A stretch of 64,000 nt of DNA from a virus, in IMG/VR virus record IMGVR_UViG_3300031521_000030, positions 1 to 64,000 of that record. The stretch is one strand, 5' to 3'. The notes under the pieces are model-generated. The model saw only the letters and a program-made list of their open reading frames with translations, did no database searches and was not told the DNA's origin. A program made the position numbers and the translations under genes. Below, piece after piece: positions 56,203 to 64,000 of this stretch; the first letter of the stretch is position 1; each line of letters begins with the position of its first letter.

Positions 56203-56736
56203 ATGTTCCGTGTTTGCAAAACCGACGACGACCAGCAGATTGCCCCCATCGTGGGGCACCCCAATTATTTTGTGGGCTCTGATGGTCGCGTCTATTCCTG
56301 TGCCCCACTGAATGGCCGGGGAGCACCTCTCCCCTTCTCAAGCAAACGAGAGCTACTCATCCAGCACACCCCCAAGGGTTATTGCACCATAATGGTTGAC
56401 CGGAAGACTGTGGCGGTCCATTCCCTTGTTCTTAACCACTTCGTTGGGTCCCCTAAAGAGGGCCAACAATGCCGCCACTTGAATGGCAACAAGGACGATA
56501 ATGCCATGGGGAATCTTGCATGGGGCTCCGGGCTGGATCAGCACAATGACCGCGTGCGGCATGGGACAGCACTCATGGGAGTTAGGCACCCCCAAGCAGT
56601 TCTGGACCAGATCAAAGTTTGCCTTGTTCGTCGCCTTCGTGCTCGGAAGTGGTCCCTTCGGGAAATTGCAAAGGCCCTTGGGGTAAGCACTACTCCTATT
56701 CGCCATGTTTTCAACGGGGGGTATGCCCATGTTTAA
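56203..56736 (+). CDS. HNH endonuclease that has captured the 5' end of the protease gene
   Basis: 177 residues. Residues 1-13 (MFRVCKTDDDQQI) match the first 13 residues of the downstream protease (MFKVCKMDDDQQI) except at two positions, while the codons differ. Then a NUMOD-like region (FVGSDGRVYSC), HNH-type RHLNGNKDDN core and a C-terminal HTH (LREIAKALGVSTTPI). ATG 56203 is chosen from the match; ATG 56191 is upstream in frame. It overlaps the protease start by eight bases. Confidence 0.82.
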   Translation: MFRVCKTDDDQQIAPIVGHPNYFVGSDGRVYSCAPLNGRGAPLPFSSKRELLIQHTPKGYCTIMVDRKTVAVHSLVLNHFVGSPKEGQQCRHLNGNKDDNAMGNLAWGSGLDQHNDRVRHGTALMGVRHPQAVLDQIKVCLVRRLRARKWSLREIAKALGVSTTPIRHVFNGGYAHV

Positions 56737-57286
56737 GGTCTGCAAAATGGATGACGATCAGCAAATCGTCGAAGGCGAAGTCTATGCCCCCAATACTCTC
56801 GACACCCATGGCGAGATGATGACGGCGGATGCGGTGGAGACTATTTGCCACCGCTTCATGCAAATCCACTCCCTCAAGGAGACGATTGATACGCAGCACA
56901 ACAATCTTCCCGCCGAATGCTACCCCATTGAATCCTTCATTGCCCGCAAAGGCGACCCGGACTATACCGAGGGCGCATGGGTGCTGGCCGTTAAGGTAGA
57001 GGACCCAACTTTGTGGGCCTCCGTTAAAAAGGGGGAACTCAATGGCTTCTCCTTCGAGGCATACGTGAGCAAGCAGCAAGCGATTGTCGAGTTGCAGGTT
57101 TTCCCCCAGAGCATAGGGGAAACGGAGGAGGCCGAGGGCCATGCTCACTTCTTCATTGCCGAGTTGAATGCCGATGGGAAAGTTGTTTCCGGGCGCACAA
57201 GCGAGGCCGCCGGACACTCCCACATGATAACCAAGGGCACCGCCACGTTGGAAAGTGCTGGACATGCCCATCGTTTTGTCGTCTAA
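56729..57286 (+). CDS. Prohead protease (XkdF-like)
   Basis: 185 residues. EGEVYAPNTLDTHGEMMTADA and an NGFSFEAYV-type strand match the XkdF/prohead serine-protease fold that trims scaffold and capsid. The C-terminus holds three GH(A/S)H motifs (about 142-183), a His-rich tail possibly metal-binding. ATG 56729 is favoured by the copied 5' end in the HNH gene; ATG 56723 is possible. Confidence 0.84.
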   Translation: MFKVCKMDDDQQIVEGEVYAPNTLDTHGEMMTADAVETICHRFMQIHSLKETIDTQHNNLPAECYPIESFIARKGDPDYTEGAWVLAVKVEDPTLWASVKKGELNGFSFEAYVSKQQAIVELQVFPQSIGETEEAEGHAHFFIAELNADGKVVSGRTSEAAGHSHMITKGTATLESAGHAHRFVV

Positions 57287-57293
57287 CAAGATT

Positions 57294-58754
57294 ATGACTC
57301 GCAACCCCATCACCGTCCAAAAGGTCGTCACCCTTCTATCCGACGCGCATCCAACTTTCGTCTCTCTTGTTGGGCATGGGGCTAATCAGACCCCTTTCAA
57401 GTCCGTCAAGGTAGCCGAGCTTCCACAAACTCAACCCATTGCAGACACCACTATGAGCAAACCCGCCGAACCCGTTACCAAGGGCGCAGTCGGGGCACCG
57501 CCAGCCGGAACCGAGATCAATAAGATCGTGTTCGCGGGTGAGCAGTTCCCGACCGATGCCGCCGTCACTACCTACCTTACCGCCAAGGGTTATTCCAACT
57601 TCGCCGTCGAGGCCGTGGATAGCAGCTTCGTGGTAAAGGCCATGGACGAAAACGCATTTGAATCCATCACGCCAATTGCGGCTACGGATGCGGGTGTTAC
57701 CTTTTTTGTCGGTAAACTGGCCGCCGGGGCCGATCCCATTGCCACAGCCGTTATTGCCGCCCCCGTGGTTGCAACCAAGGCCGAGGTTCCCGTTGTCGTT
57801 GTCGCCCGCGAGCGCACGAAGGTTAGCAAGGCCGAGGTTCGCCGCAACCAGTTCAAGGTTACCAAAGCCGACGAAACCCCGGACCAACTCGTCCAGAAGT
57901 ATTGCGACTATTATTGCTGCTGCGGGCCGGAGGTTGGGGAGCTAACGCTTGCCGACGCCATCGCCGATGTCAATTGCGGTCTGCCAGTTGGGTATTGGGA
58001 TGTCAATGATGCCTTCCGCCAAGCCCTCCGCAACCGCATCCTCACCGGGGACGTTGCTGGCATTGCTGCCCTTGCAACTCAATTTGGTGAAATACTTGTC
58101 AAACTCTGCAACATCTGTTCCACTACCACCATGAAATCCGAAGACAACCAAGCCGCTATCGACGCACTCCTCCCGAGCCGCAAGGACTTCGGAACGCAGG
58201 TGCCCAAAGTTGTAGCCATCCCCGCCGGGACAACTGACCCAATCATTGCGCAGCCCGGCACCATCCCGGCAACCCCCGGCACGATTGCCCTGCCAACCGG
58301 CGGCAACACCCTGCCCGTTATTAGCCAACCCGGAACCATTCCGGCGGTTGTAGCTGGCGCGGTTGTAGTCCCCGGCGGTGCGGGCTCCCCGGCGGAACCC
58401 TTGGCCCAACCCGGAACTCTTCCCGCCGTGCCCGGTGCGGTAACTTTGCCAACCGGCACCGTGCCCGTTGTGCCCTCCGACCTTGGCTCCCTAGCCACGG
58501 CGATGACCACTTTGCAGAATACGCTGAACACCCTCATCCAAGGGCAAACATCCCTCGCAACCAAAAGCGACATTTCGGAAGTTTCCGAGAAGGTCACCAA
58601 GGCAGAGGGCCGCTTGACCGTGATTGAAGAGGTCCGGCAGATTCGCAAGAGCGCGGACTCCGACGACGCTACCGTCAACGGGGGCGCTGGCAGCCCTGCG
58701 GGGGAAGCCCCGAAGTTGACCAAGACTCAGAAAAACATTCTTGGCATCCAGTAA
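57294..58754 (+). CDS. Large scaffold-like / protease-fused head protein
   Basis: 486 residues. The N-terminal HPTFVSLVGHGANQTPF resembles a start frequent in prohead scaffold and XkdF-type C-terminal regions. A Cys-rich segment (YCDYYCCCGPE, about 203-213) precedes a Pro/Gly/Thr repeat region built on QPGTIP and LPTG units (about 300-410) and a coiled C-terminus. Probably scaffold or decoration. Note ARERT near 178, weakly like the RTR tags. Confidence 0.72.
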   Translation: MTRNPITVQKVVTLLSDAHPTFVSLVGHGANQTPFKSVKVAELPQTQPIADTTMSKPAEPVTKGAVGAPPAGTEINKIVFAGEQFPTDAAVTTYLTAKGYSNFAVEAVDSSFVVKAMDENAFESITPIAATDAGVTFFVGKLAAGADPIATAVIAAPVVATKAEVPVVVVARERTKVSKAEVRRNQFKVTKADETPDQLVQKYCDYYCCCGPEVGELTLADAIADVNCGLPVGYWDVNDAFRQALRNRILTGDVAGIAALATQFGEILVKLCNICSTTTMKSEDNQAAIDALLPSRKDFGTQVPKVVAIPAGTTDPIIAQPGTIPATPGTIALPTGGNTLPVISQPGTIPAVVAGAVVVPGGAGSPAEPLAQPGTLPAVPGAVTLPTGTVPVVPSDLGSLATAMTTLQNTLNTLIQGQTSLATKSDISEVSEKVTKAEGRLTVIEEVRQIRKSADSDDATVNGGAGSPAGEAPKLTKTQKNILGIQ

Positions 58755-58823
58755 GGCGAACCCAAAGGAAAACCAAAACCCTCGCAAGAGGTAACGCAAA
58801 CCAAAACTAACCCAGCAAATAAT

Positions 58824-59741
58824 ATGTCTCAGGAACTCATTCAACGTGCGGATTTGGTCTTGGCGAACCTGCAAACCAACGGCGGTATCCTTAACCCGGA
58901 ACAAGCCGACCGTTTCATTCAGGTCCTCGTCGATGAACCCACCATCCTCAATGTCGCTCGCACCGTCACCATGGCGGGGCCAACGATGGAACTCAACAAG
59001 ATCGGCTTCGGTTCGCGCATCATGCGTGCTGCCGTTGAAAACACCCGCCTTGCGGCTGCTGATCGCGTTAAGCCAACCACAAGCAAGGTTTCCCTCGCCA
59101 CGAAGGAAGTCATCGCTGAAATCCTTCTGCCTTACGCGGTGTTGGAAGACAACATCGAAAAGGGCAATCTGGAAAACACCATCCTCACCCTGATCGCTAA
59201 GCGTGCGGCCACCGACTTCGAAGAGTTGGTTATCCTCGGCGACCAGTCGCTTGCAGGGACCGACCCTTACCTTGGGTTGCTGGACGGCGTTGTGAAGCGC
59301 ATCACGGCCCATGAGGTCGATGCACTCACCACCGGCATTTCGGCCAACACCTTCAACAACGCCCTCAAGGCGCTGCCGAAGAAATACCGCCGGAACAAAA
59401 ACCTGCTCAAGTTCCTCTTGGGTTCGGACGCCGAACAGGATTGGCGCAACAAGATCGCTGCCCGGCAGACCATTCTTGGTGATAGCACCTTGGTTGGCTC
59501 CGCTCCAAGCACGGTCCACGGCGTTGGCATTCTGCCCGCAGCCCTGATGCCTGATGGCGTTGGTATCCTTACCAACCCGCAGAACATCATCATCGGTATC
59601 CAGCGGAATTTCCGCTTGGAGTCCTTCCGCATGATCGGCGAGCGCCAGTATCAAATCGTTCTGACCGCCCGCGTGGATGTCCAGATCGAGGAGACGGATG
59701 CCGCCGTCAAGATCGTCAACTTCGAGGACATCGAAGCGTAA
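58824..59741 (+). CDS. Major capsid protein (HK97 fold)
   Basis: 305 residues. ATKEVIAEILLPYAVLEDN (P-domain helix), a long spine region and EETDAAVKIVNFEDIE at the C-terminus fit phage HK97-type capsids; the position after scaffold and before connector supports it. A GNRA-type hairpin (CCTC-GCAA-GAGG) lies in the leader. Codon choice (more GCT, CGT, ATC) differs from neighbours, as in highly expressed genes. Confidence 0.88.
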   Translation: MSQELIQRADLVLANLQTNGGILNPEQADRFIQVLVDEPTILNVARTVTMAGPTMELNKIGFGSRIMRAAVENTRLAAADRVKPTTSKVSLATKEVIAEILLPYAVLEDNIEKGNLENTILTLIAKRAATDFEELVILGDQSLAGTDPYLGLLDGVVKRITAHEVDALTTGISANTFNNALKALPKKYRRNKNLLKFLLGSDAEQDWRNKIAARQTILGDSTLVGSAPSTVHGVGILPAALMPDGVGILTNPQNIIIGIQRNFRLESFRMIGERQYQIVLTARVDVQIEETDAAVKIVNFEDIEA

Positions 59742-59763
59742 GCCATAGGGCAAGACCACTCAT

Positions 59764-59791
59764 GCCCCTTCCCTTTAACCGGGGGAGGGGC
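59764..59791 (+). terminator. Hairpin after the major capsid gene
   Basis: GCCCCTTCCC (59764-59773) pairs with GGGGAGGGGC (59782-59791) with one T-G pair. No T-run; likely an attenuator that lowers connector gene output relative to capsid. Confidence 0.58.
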
Positions 59792-59826
59792 CTTCAACCA
59801 AAGCAGCACGCAACTCATTTATTTTT

Positions 59827-60111
59827 ATGGCCGAAGACATTGCATCCACCGACGAAACCCCCGCCCCCAAAGTGGCTGGGCTCACCGCAACCCTCGTCTA
59901 CGGGGAAACCTACTACCTTGGTAACAAACGCTTCGAGGTCAAAAAGCCCGTATCCGTTACCGAAGCAGAGGCCGCAGCCCTCAAGCCGAAGGTTGTCTCG
60001 CGCACCATCATTGATGGGGACAAGCGGGACTCCATTGACACCCCTCGCTTCAAAATCGAAGGGTCTGCCCCGGCGGCCCCTCGCGCACGCGCCCCTCGCG
60101 CAACCGCCTAA
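59827..60111 (+). CDS. Small head-associated protein, 94 aa
   Basis: A beta-rich core (LTATLVYGETYYLGNKRFEV) with an Arg/Ala/Pro tail (APRARAPRATA). Located between capsid and connector genes, so probably a head or decoration protein. Function unknown. Confidence 0.72.
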   Translation: MAEDIASTDETPAPKVAGLTATLVYGETYYLGNKRFEVKKPVSVTEAEAAALKPKVVSRTIIDGDKRDSIDTPRFKIEGSAPAAPRARAPRATA

Positions 60112-60115
60112 TCGC

Positions 60116-60129
60116 TGCAACTTGTTGCA
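60116..60129. repeat. Dispersed palindrome copy 22 (TT centre)
   Basis: TGCAACTTGTTGCA between the 59827 gene and the connector gene. Confidence 0.9.
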
Positions 60130-60142
60130 CCACTCATAACCT

Positions 60143-60832
60143 ATGCGTTCCCGTATTATTACCCCACCGGCCTCCGAGCCCATAACGCTCGATGAGGCGA
60201 AGGAGTATTTGCGGGTTACGCATGGGCATGAGGACGCGACCATTACCCGGCAAATCCGGGCGGCCCGCGTGGCTTGCGAGCACCAAGCGCGTATGTCCTT
60301 TGTCACCCAAACGTGGGAGACTTCCTATACCATTCCCAAAGCGGTTATCCGCCCTCTATTGATGCCCTCAAGCATCTCCGACCCCGATGGTGTTTTGGGT
60401 GGTTTGCGGGTTATGCACAAGCCCGCTGCATCCGTTGTGAGCGTCTCGGCACTATGCCGGGGCAAGGCCCCAACGGTTGTCCCGGACACCGAGTATGTCC
60501 TTGACCTTGGGACGCAGAGGATCGAATGGGCTAACCGGCAAAACCTCTGCCAAGGTTATTTGAATGGCAACGACATTGTGCTTGCCCAATATGTTACGGG
60601 CTATTCGGTGGAGGACTTGAACCTCATCCACCCAAGCATCGTCGAGGCCATCTATATCGTTCTCAGCAACTTGTATGAGAACAAGGGCCTAAGCAGCCAA
60701 GTCTTGCCTCCAACGGCAATCGAACTTCTGGCCCCTTATTGGACCTCACCAACTTTCGACAAAACCCCAACCCCGGAGCAACCCTCTTATGAAATTTGGT
60801 CGCAAGGTCGTTGGTTTGACCAGTCGCAATAG
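60143..60832 (+). CDS. Head-tail connector (gp6-like)
   Basis: 229 residues. The N-terminal ITLDEAKEYLRV...DATITRQIRAARVACE helix pair is the gp6/gp8 connector signature that stacks under the portal. It overlaps the adaptor gene by 44 nt. Confidence 0.85.
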   Translation: MRSRIITPPASEPITLDEAKEYLRVTHGHEDATITRQIRAARVACEHQARMSFVTQTWETSYTIPKAVIRPLLMPSSISDPDGVLGGLRVMHKPAASVVSVSALCRGKAPTVVPDTEYVLDLGTQRIEWANRQNLCQGYLNGNDIVLAQYVTGYSVEDLNLIHPSIVEAIYIVLSNLYENKGLSSQVLPPTAIELLAPYWTSPTFDKTPTPEQPSYEIWSQGRWFDQSQ

Positions 60833-61283
60833 TTACGAGAATGTTTCCGCTGGGGAACTTCGTAACCCAATCGTGCTACTCAAGTCCGAGCGCACGCCCG
60901 ACGATAGCACGGCATTCATCCAAACCCTCACGCCCTACCACCCCGCATGGGCCAAGATCGTGGAGGCCGAGGAGTCCCGAGATAAAGGGGAGAATGAGGA
61001 CAACAAAACCGCATTCAACTTCATCATTCGCAACCCCCGGTTCGGGGTAGACTCCGGCTCCTTTGTGAGTTGGGGCGACCGGCTTTTCCGGGTTAGCAAG
61101 ACCAAGCAGTTGGGCCGGGAGTTGGAGTTCCTCCGCATCAAGGCATTCGAGCATGGTAACACATCCGGCCCGGCCTTCGGGCTTGGGGCAATCCAACACC
61201 CGGACGGTTCCCTTATTGCCCAAACCGAGCCTACCAATGATGGCTCAACCACTTCACCTTTCTGGCCGCCGGAGGAGGACTAA
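60789..61283 (+). CDS. Head-tail adaptor/stopper (SPP1 gp16-like)
   Basis: 164 residues. ELRNPIVLLKSERT, WAKIVEAEESRD, TAFNFIIRNP and DSGSFVSWGDRLFRVSK follow the beta-barrel pattern of head closure proteins. It starts inside the connector gene; the only other nearby ATG is out of frame. Confidence 0.82.
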   Translation: MKFGRKVVGLTSRNSYENVSAGELRNPIVLLKSERTPDDSTAFIQTLTPYHPAWAKIVEAEESRDKGENEDNKTAFNFIIRNPRFGVDSGSFVSWGDRLFRVSKTKQLGRELEFLRIKAFEHGNTSGPAFGLGAIQHPDGSLIAQTEPTNDGSTTSPFWPPEED

Positions 61284-61286
61284 GCC

Positions 61287-61739
61287 ATGGCCGCCGGGGA
61301 CATTGCAACGCTTGATGAATCCCGCTACGTGCGGGCTGGATTCTTGCGGGCCTACCTCCTTTCCGAAATGCGGCGGGTAACCCGGTCTAATGCTGAGCAT
61401 ATCCGCAACCACATGAAGGCGAACATGCAAGCCCCCAAGCATGGCCACACTTACATCCGGGCGGGCGGGCGCAAGCATGTCGCTTCGGCACCGGGGGAAG
61501 CCCCCGCAATAGACACCGGGAACCTTTTCAACTCATTGAAGATTGAATATGGAAGCGGGGCCGGATACCCTACGGGGGCCTTTGCGCATATTGGGACTTC
61601 CACAACCGGCTACGCGGGGTTCCTCGAAGGGGGCACAAGCAAGATGGCAAAGAGGCCGTTCGCTGACCCTGCGCGGGCTGCATTCCAAGCTCGGTTCATC
61701 AATGACATCCGGCGGGCCATTAGCCACACACTTTCCTAA
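61287..61739 (+). CDS. Tail completion protein (HK97 gp10-like)
   Basis: 150 residues. SAPGEAPAIDTGNLFNSL and FLEGGTSKMAKRPFADPA are the typical motifs of the gp10 neck/tail completion family. Spacing of three bases from the adaptor gene. Confidence 0.86.
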   Translation: MAAGDIATLDESRYVRAGFLRAYLLSEMRRVTRSNAEHIRNHMKANMQAPKHGHTYIRAGGRKHVASAPGEAPAIDTGNLFNSLKIEYGSGAGYPTGAFAHIGTSTTGYAGFLEGGTSKMAKRPFADPARAAFQARFINDIRRAISHTLS

Positions 61740-61741
61740 CC

Positions 61742-62563
61742 ATGATCTCCCTTTCCGAAATCGTTAAGCGCGTCCGGGTAACCTGCCCATCCTTTGCCCG
61801 CCGGGTTGGGGGGACGGCTGAGTTCTCCGAAGCATCAAAGGACGAGACTTCCGACCTTCCTTTGCCGCATGCTTTTGTGATTCCCATGTTTGGTGAGGAC
61901 ATGGGCCAACTTTCCCCCAACCCGGAGGTGGCATCCGAAAAGGTCAAAGAGTTCTACGCAGTTGTCGTTTGCATTGATAACCGGGTGAACCGGGCGGGGG
62001 CGGTCGGCCTATCCAAACTTGATCCCTTGGAGCAACTGGTTGCCATCCAAAAGGAACTCCGCAAAGCGTTCATCGGTTGGCGCATGGTCCCCCAATATGA
62101 CCCCGTTCGGTATTCGCGGGATGCCCACCTTGGCATGGACAACAAGAGGATGTGGCACCAATGGGAGTGGTCCATGCAAGCTATTGAGCAACCTGATGCC
62201 ACCGATGCAAGTTATGCCGAAGTCTCCGATTTCGTTAATGAGTTGTCCAGTGATAGCATGCCTTTGAGTGGACCAAGCAATGGGCTCAGAACCATCCATG
62301 TCAATGGCAGCGAAACCGGGGCAACCGGCGGGTCCAGCTACGATGATCTTTGGCCACAAACGGACCCACCAACTGAACCATCCGAGGAGGCGTTGGTTGC
62401 CGCCCGGTTGCGTGCCGACTTCTCTCTCCCCGTTTCCCTATTGGACCCAGCGCCCCCTAGCCCCGAAGAAATTGGGGGGGCCATCACCAAGGCACCGGAC
62501 TATGTTTCACCCGATGAGGCGGGCCGCCTGATTGTTGATTCCAAGGAGGGGGCCACGGTATGA
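61742..62563 (+). CDS. Tail terminator-like protein (Mu gp37-like)
   Basis: 273 residues. An N-terminal alpha/beta domain with FYAVVVCIDN and LDPLEQLVAIQKELRKAFIGW resembles tail terminator proteins (gp37/U). The C-terminal 100 residues are acidic and Pro-rich, longer than usual. ATGA overlap with the spike gene. Confidence 0.74.
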   Translation: MISLSEIVKRVRVTCPSFARRVGGTAEFSEASKDETSDLPLPHAFVIPMFGEDMGQLSPNPEVASEKVKEFYAVVVCIDNRVNRAGAVGLSKLDPLEQLVAIQKELRKAFIGWRMVPQYDPVRYSRDAHLGMDNKRMWHQWEWSMQAIEQPDATDASYAEVSDFVNELSSDSMPLSGPSNGLRTIHVNGSETGATGGSSYDDLWPQTDPPTEPSEEALVAARLRADFSLPVSLLDPAPPSPEEIGGAITKAPDYVSPDEAGRLIVDSKEGATV

Positions 62564-63519
62564 GTTCCGGGCGTGGCCAAGCAAACGTGGGGGGAACCCA
62601 GCACACCAAATGGGACACCGCCGAACTGGCCTCCCGGATAGAGAACCTTATCCGCGTGGGCCGCATCCATGAGGTTGACTACACGGCCAAAAAGGCTCGG
62701 GTAATCTTTGGCAAGGAAGGGGAGTCAACCGCCTTTGTCACGGACTGGCTTTCGTGGGCATCCTTGCGGGCGGGCAACAACCGGAAGTGGTCCCCACCGG
62801 AAAAGGGCGAGCAATATGCTGTCTTTGCCCCAAGTGGCCATCTGGAGAATGGGTTTGTCGGGCTGGCTATTGGCAGCGGCAACTACCCGCTCCTTGCCGA
62901 CTCCCCGGACTATGAGATGGAGGACTTCCGAAAGGATATGGACTCCGAACAAGATGGTTATTACGAATACAACCGGGCAACCGGGGTGCGTCGTTGGGTC
63001 CTCAAAGCCGGGGGTTGCTACCGTTGGGAGGTTGGAGCAGATGCAAATATCATCATGGATGGCACCCATATCCAACTCCGGGTGGGGGAAACCCAATTGG
63101 TGGTTACCAAAGATGGTATCAACCTCCATGTCCAAGGCACGGCAACCGAGTTGAAACTCTCCAAAGATTCCATTGTGGCCCACGTTGCCAATGCCGGGGT
63201 GCTTCAAATCCTCAAGGACAAGGTGGTTGCTGCCGTCAATGGGGCTAGTTTGCTCCGCATAACCGCACAGCGGGTTGTAGCGGCGGTGGCGGGGGCAATC
63301 ATGGACCTTGGCCAAAGCAAGGCAACGCTCTCCGGGGGGGCAAGCTCCTTGGAACTAGCAACCACCGCAACCCTTACCACCCCATCCTTCTCCGGCATGC
63401 AAGGCGGGGCAACCGTGGCCTCCGAGCAAGAACAAGCACCGGCAGCCGAAACCCCGCACGAAACCTTGGTCGCACCGGAGCCCCCAAAAGGCGGGGCACC
63501 CTATCGGCCATCCAAGTAG
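62560..63519 (+). CDS. Baseplate spike protein (gpV/gp45-like)
   Basis: 319 residues. An N-terminal OB domain (IRVGRIHEVDYTAKKARVIFG) followed by beta-helix repeats (about 150-280) with alternating hydrophobic valines is the gpV/gp45 architecture: membrane-piercing spike. The disordered C-terminus is rich in Ala, Glu and Pro. The PAAR gene follows. Confidence 0.88.
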   Translation: MSSGRGQANVGGTQHTKWDTAELASRIENLIRVGRIHEVDYTAKKARVIFGKEGESTAFVTDWLSWASLRAGNNRKWSPPEKGEQYAVFAPSGHLENGFVGLAIGSGNYPLLADSPDYEMEDFRKDMDSEQDGYYEYNRATGVRRWVLKAGGCYRWEVGADANIIMDGTHIQLRVGETQLVVTKDGINLHVQGTATELKLSKDSIVAHVANAGVLQILKDKVVAAVNGASLLRITAQRVVAAVAGAIMDLGQSKATLSGGASSLELATTATLTTPSFSGMQGGATVASEQEQAPAAETPHETLVAPEPPKGGAPYRPSK

Positions 63520-63533
63520 TGCAACAAGTTGCA
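63520..63533. repeat. Dispersed palindrome copy 23 (AA centre)
   Basis: TGCAACAAGTTGCA directly after the spike TAG stop, five bases before the PAAR start. Confidence 0.9.
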
Positions 63534-63538
63534 GCATT

Positions 63539-63802
63539 ATGGGAGCCATTGTTGTAAATGCTGATGTGGCCGGGGGACCCATTATTGCCATAGGGCAGAT
63601 GTGGATGACCCTTGGCGGGCGGAATGTTGCCGTCCTTGGCGACCCCGTTACCGGGCATGGTATGTATCAGCATGCAGCGCCAACCATGGTGCAGGGTTCA
63701 CCATGGTTCGCCATCAATGGCAAGCCGGTTGTGCGGCAAGGGGATAGTGCAAGTTGTGGGGACACCGCAACCGCATCCCAAACAACGTGGACGATTCCTT
63801 GA
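63539..63802 (+). CDS. PAAR-domain spike tip protein
   Basis: 87 residues. LGDPVTGH...GSPWFAINGKPVVRQGDSASCG is the PAAR pattern that caps the gpV spike and sharpens it. A zinc ligand pattern (H, C) is kept. It fits a contractile injection machine. Confidence 0.88.
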   Translation: MGAIVVNADVAGGPIIAIGQMWMTLGGRNVAVLGDPVTGHGMYQHAAPTMVQGSPWFAINGKPVVRQGDSASCGDTATASQTTWTIP

Positions 63803-63836
63803 CCCCCTCCATCCCCTACGATATAAACGAACTCGT

Positions 63837-64000
63837 ATGCCACTGATTGCCCCATTAGAAGGTAGCTCAATCCAACCCACATCCCTGATGAATAGGGTGA
63901 CAGGGCAACGGATGACGGACTTTGAGCATTTGCAGCAGAGCATCATTGATTTGCTCACCACCCCATTGGGCTCCCGTTGCGAGCAGCGCGACTATGGTTG
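63837..64000 (+). CDS. Baseplate wedge protein (gp25/gpW-like), 3' end outside window
   Basis: Starts MPLIAPLEGSSIQPTS; the segment LLTTPLGSRCEQRDYG matches the gp25/gpW wedge family, whose core motif is TPLGxR. 54 complete codons are visible, the rest lies beyond the window. A gene order of spike, PAAR and wedge is typical of P2/Mu-like myoviruses. Confidence 0.82.
   Translation, partial: MPLIAPLEGSSIQPTSLMNRVTGQRMTDFEHLQQSIIDLLTTPLGSRCEQRDYG

Noticed and set aside
3780-63533. Palindromes as a CRISPR array
   Set aside because: Spacing is irregular (from about 0.7 to 10 kb), copies lie in genes, and there are no cas genes; the Cas4-like nuclease at 12026 belongs to the recombination cluster.
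3780-63533. Palindrome as a classical parS site
   Set aside because: The known parS consensus is different (TGTTTCACGTGAAACA). Binding by the ParB-like protein remains possible but cannot be claimed from sequence.

Overview
The window is a 64 kb segment of a GC-rich tailed double-stranded DNA phage genome (Caudoviricetes). Nearly all genes lie on the plus strand, packed with many 4-nt ATGA stop/start overlaps. A baseplate set (gpV/gp45-like spike, PAAR tip, start of a gp25/gpW-like wedge protein) at the right end points to a contractile-tailed (myovirus-like) particle. I see no tRNA, integrase, CRISPR array or host flank. Few genes carry a clear Shine-Dalgarno sequence. The host cannot be named from the sequence.

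Layout. (1) 1-13.5 kb, replication and recombination: uracil-DNA-glycosylase/DNA polymerase I fusion, primase, SSB, SF2 helicase, RecA/UvsX-like recombinase, PD-(D/E)XK nucleases, RuvC-like resolvase, with HNH genes interspersed. (2) 13.5-22 kb: Ala/Pro-rich DUF3102-like protein, a ParB-like protein and a DNA methyltransferase flanking a lone antisense gene, then terminase small and large subunits. (3) 22-50 kb: an accessory block of about 60 mostly small unknown genes, with SLOG-like, thioredoxin, cysteine-peptidase-like, HD-domain and winged-helix-like proteins. (4) 50-52.8 kb: thymidylate synthase and an RNase H-DUF1643-zinc-ribbon fusion. (5) 52.8-64 kb, virion: portal, minor head protein, two HNH genes, XkdF-like protease, scaffold-like protein, major capsid, connectors, tail-completion and baseplate proteins. 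Terminase and portal, often adjacent in phages, are about 31 kb apart.

Three genome-wide signals stand out. First, 19 intact copies of a phage promoter (TTGCCA, 17-nt spacer containing GGTTAA, then a TAGGTT-like -10). In 11 promoters counted here (ten of this type plus one sigma70-type) the ATG of a gene or leader ORF begins after a gap of exactly six bases, which predicts leaderless mRNAs. One copy is inverted and serves the only minus-strand gene. Second, 23 copies of a 14-bp palindrome TGCAAC-WW-GTTGCA (21 with perfect arms) occur between genes, at start and stop codons and in frame inside genes, often as Leu-Gln-Gln-Val-Ala at domain junctions. Third, at least ten otherwise unrelated proteins carry a short basic RTR/RSR peptide, mostly in a disordered terminus. 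The locus where an HNH gene has captured a copy of the 5' end of the prohead protease gene is also notable. Two HNH genes have their own canonical TTGACA promoters instead of the phage element.
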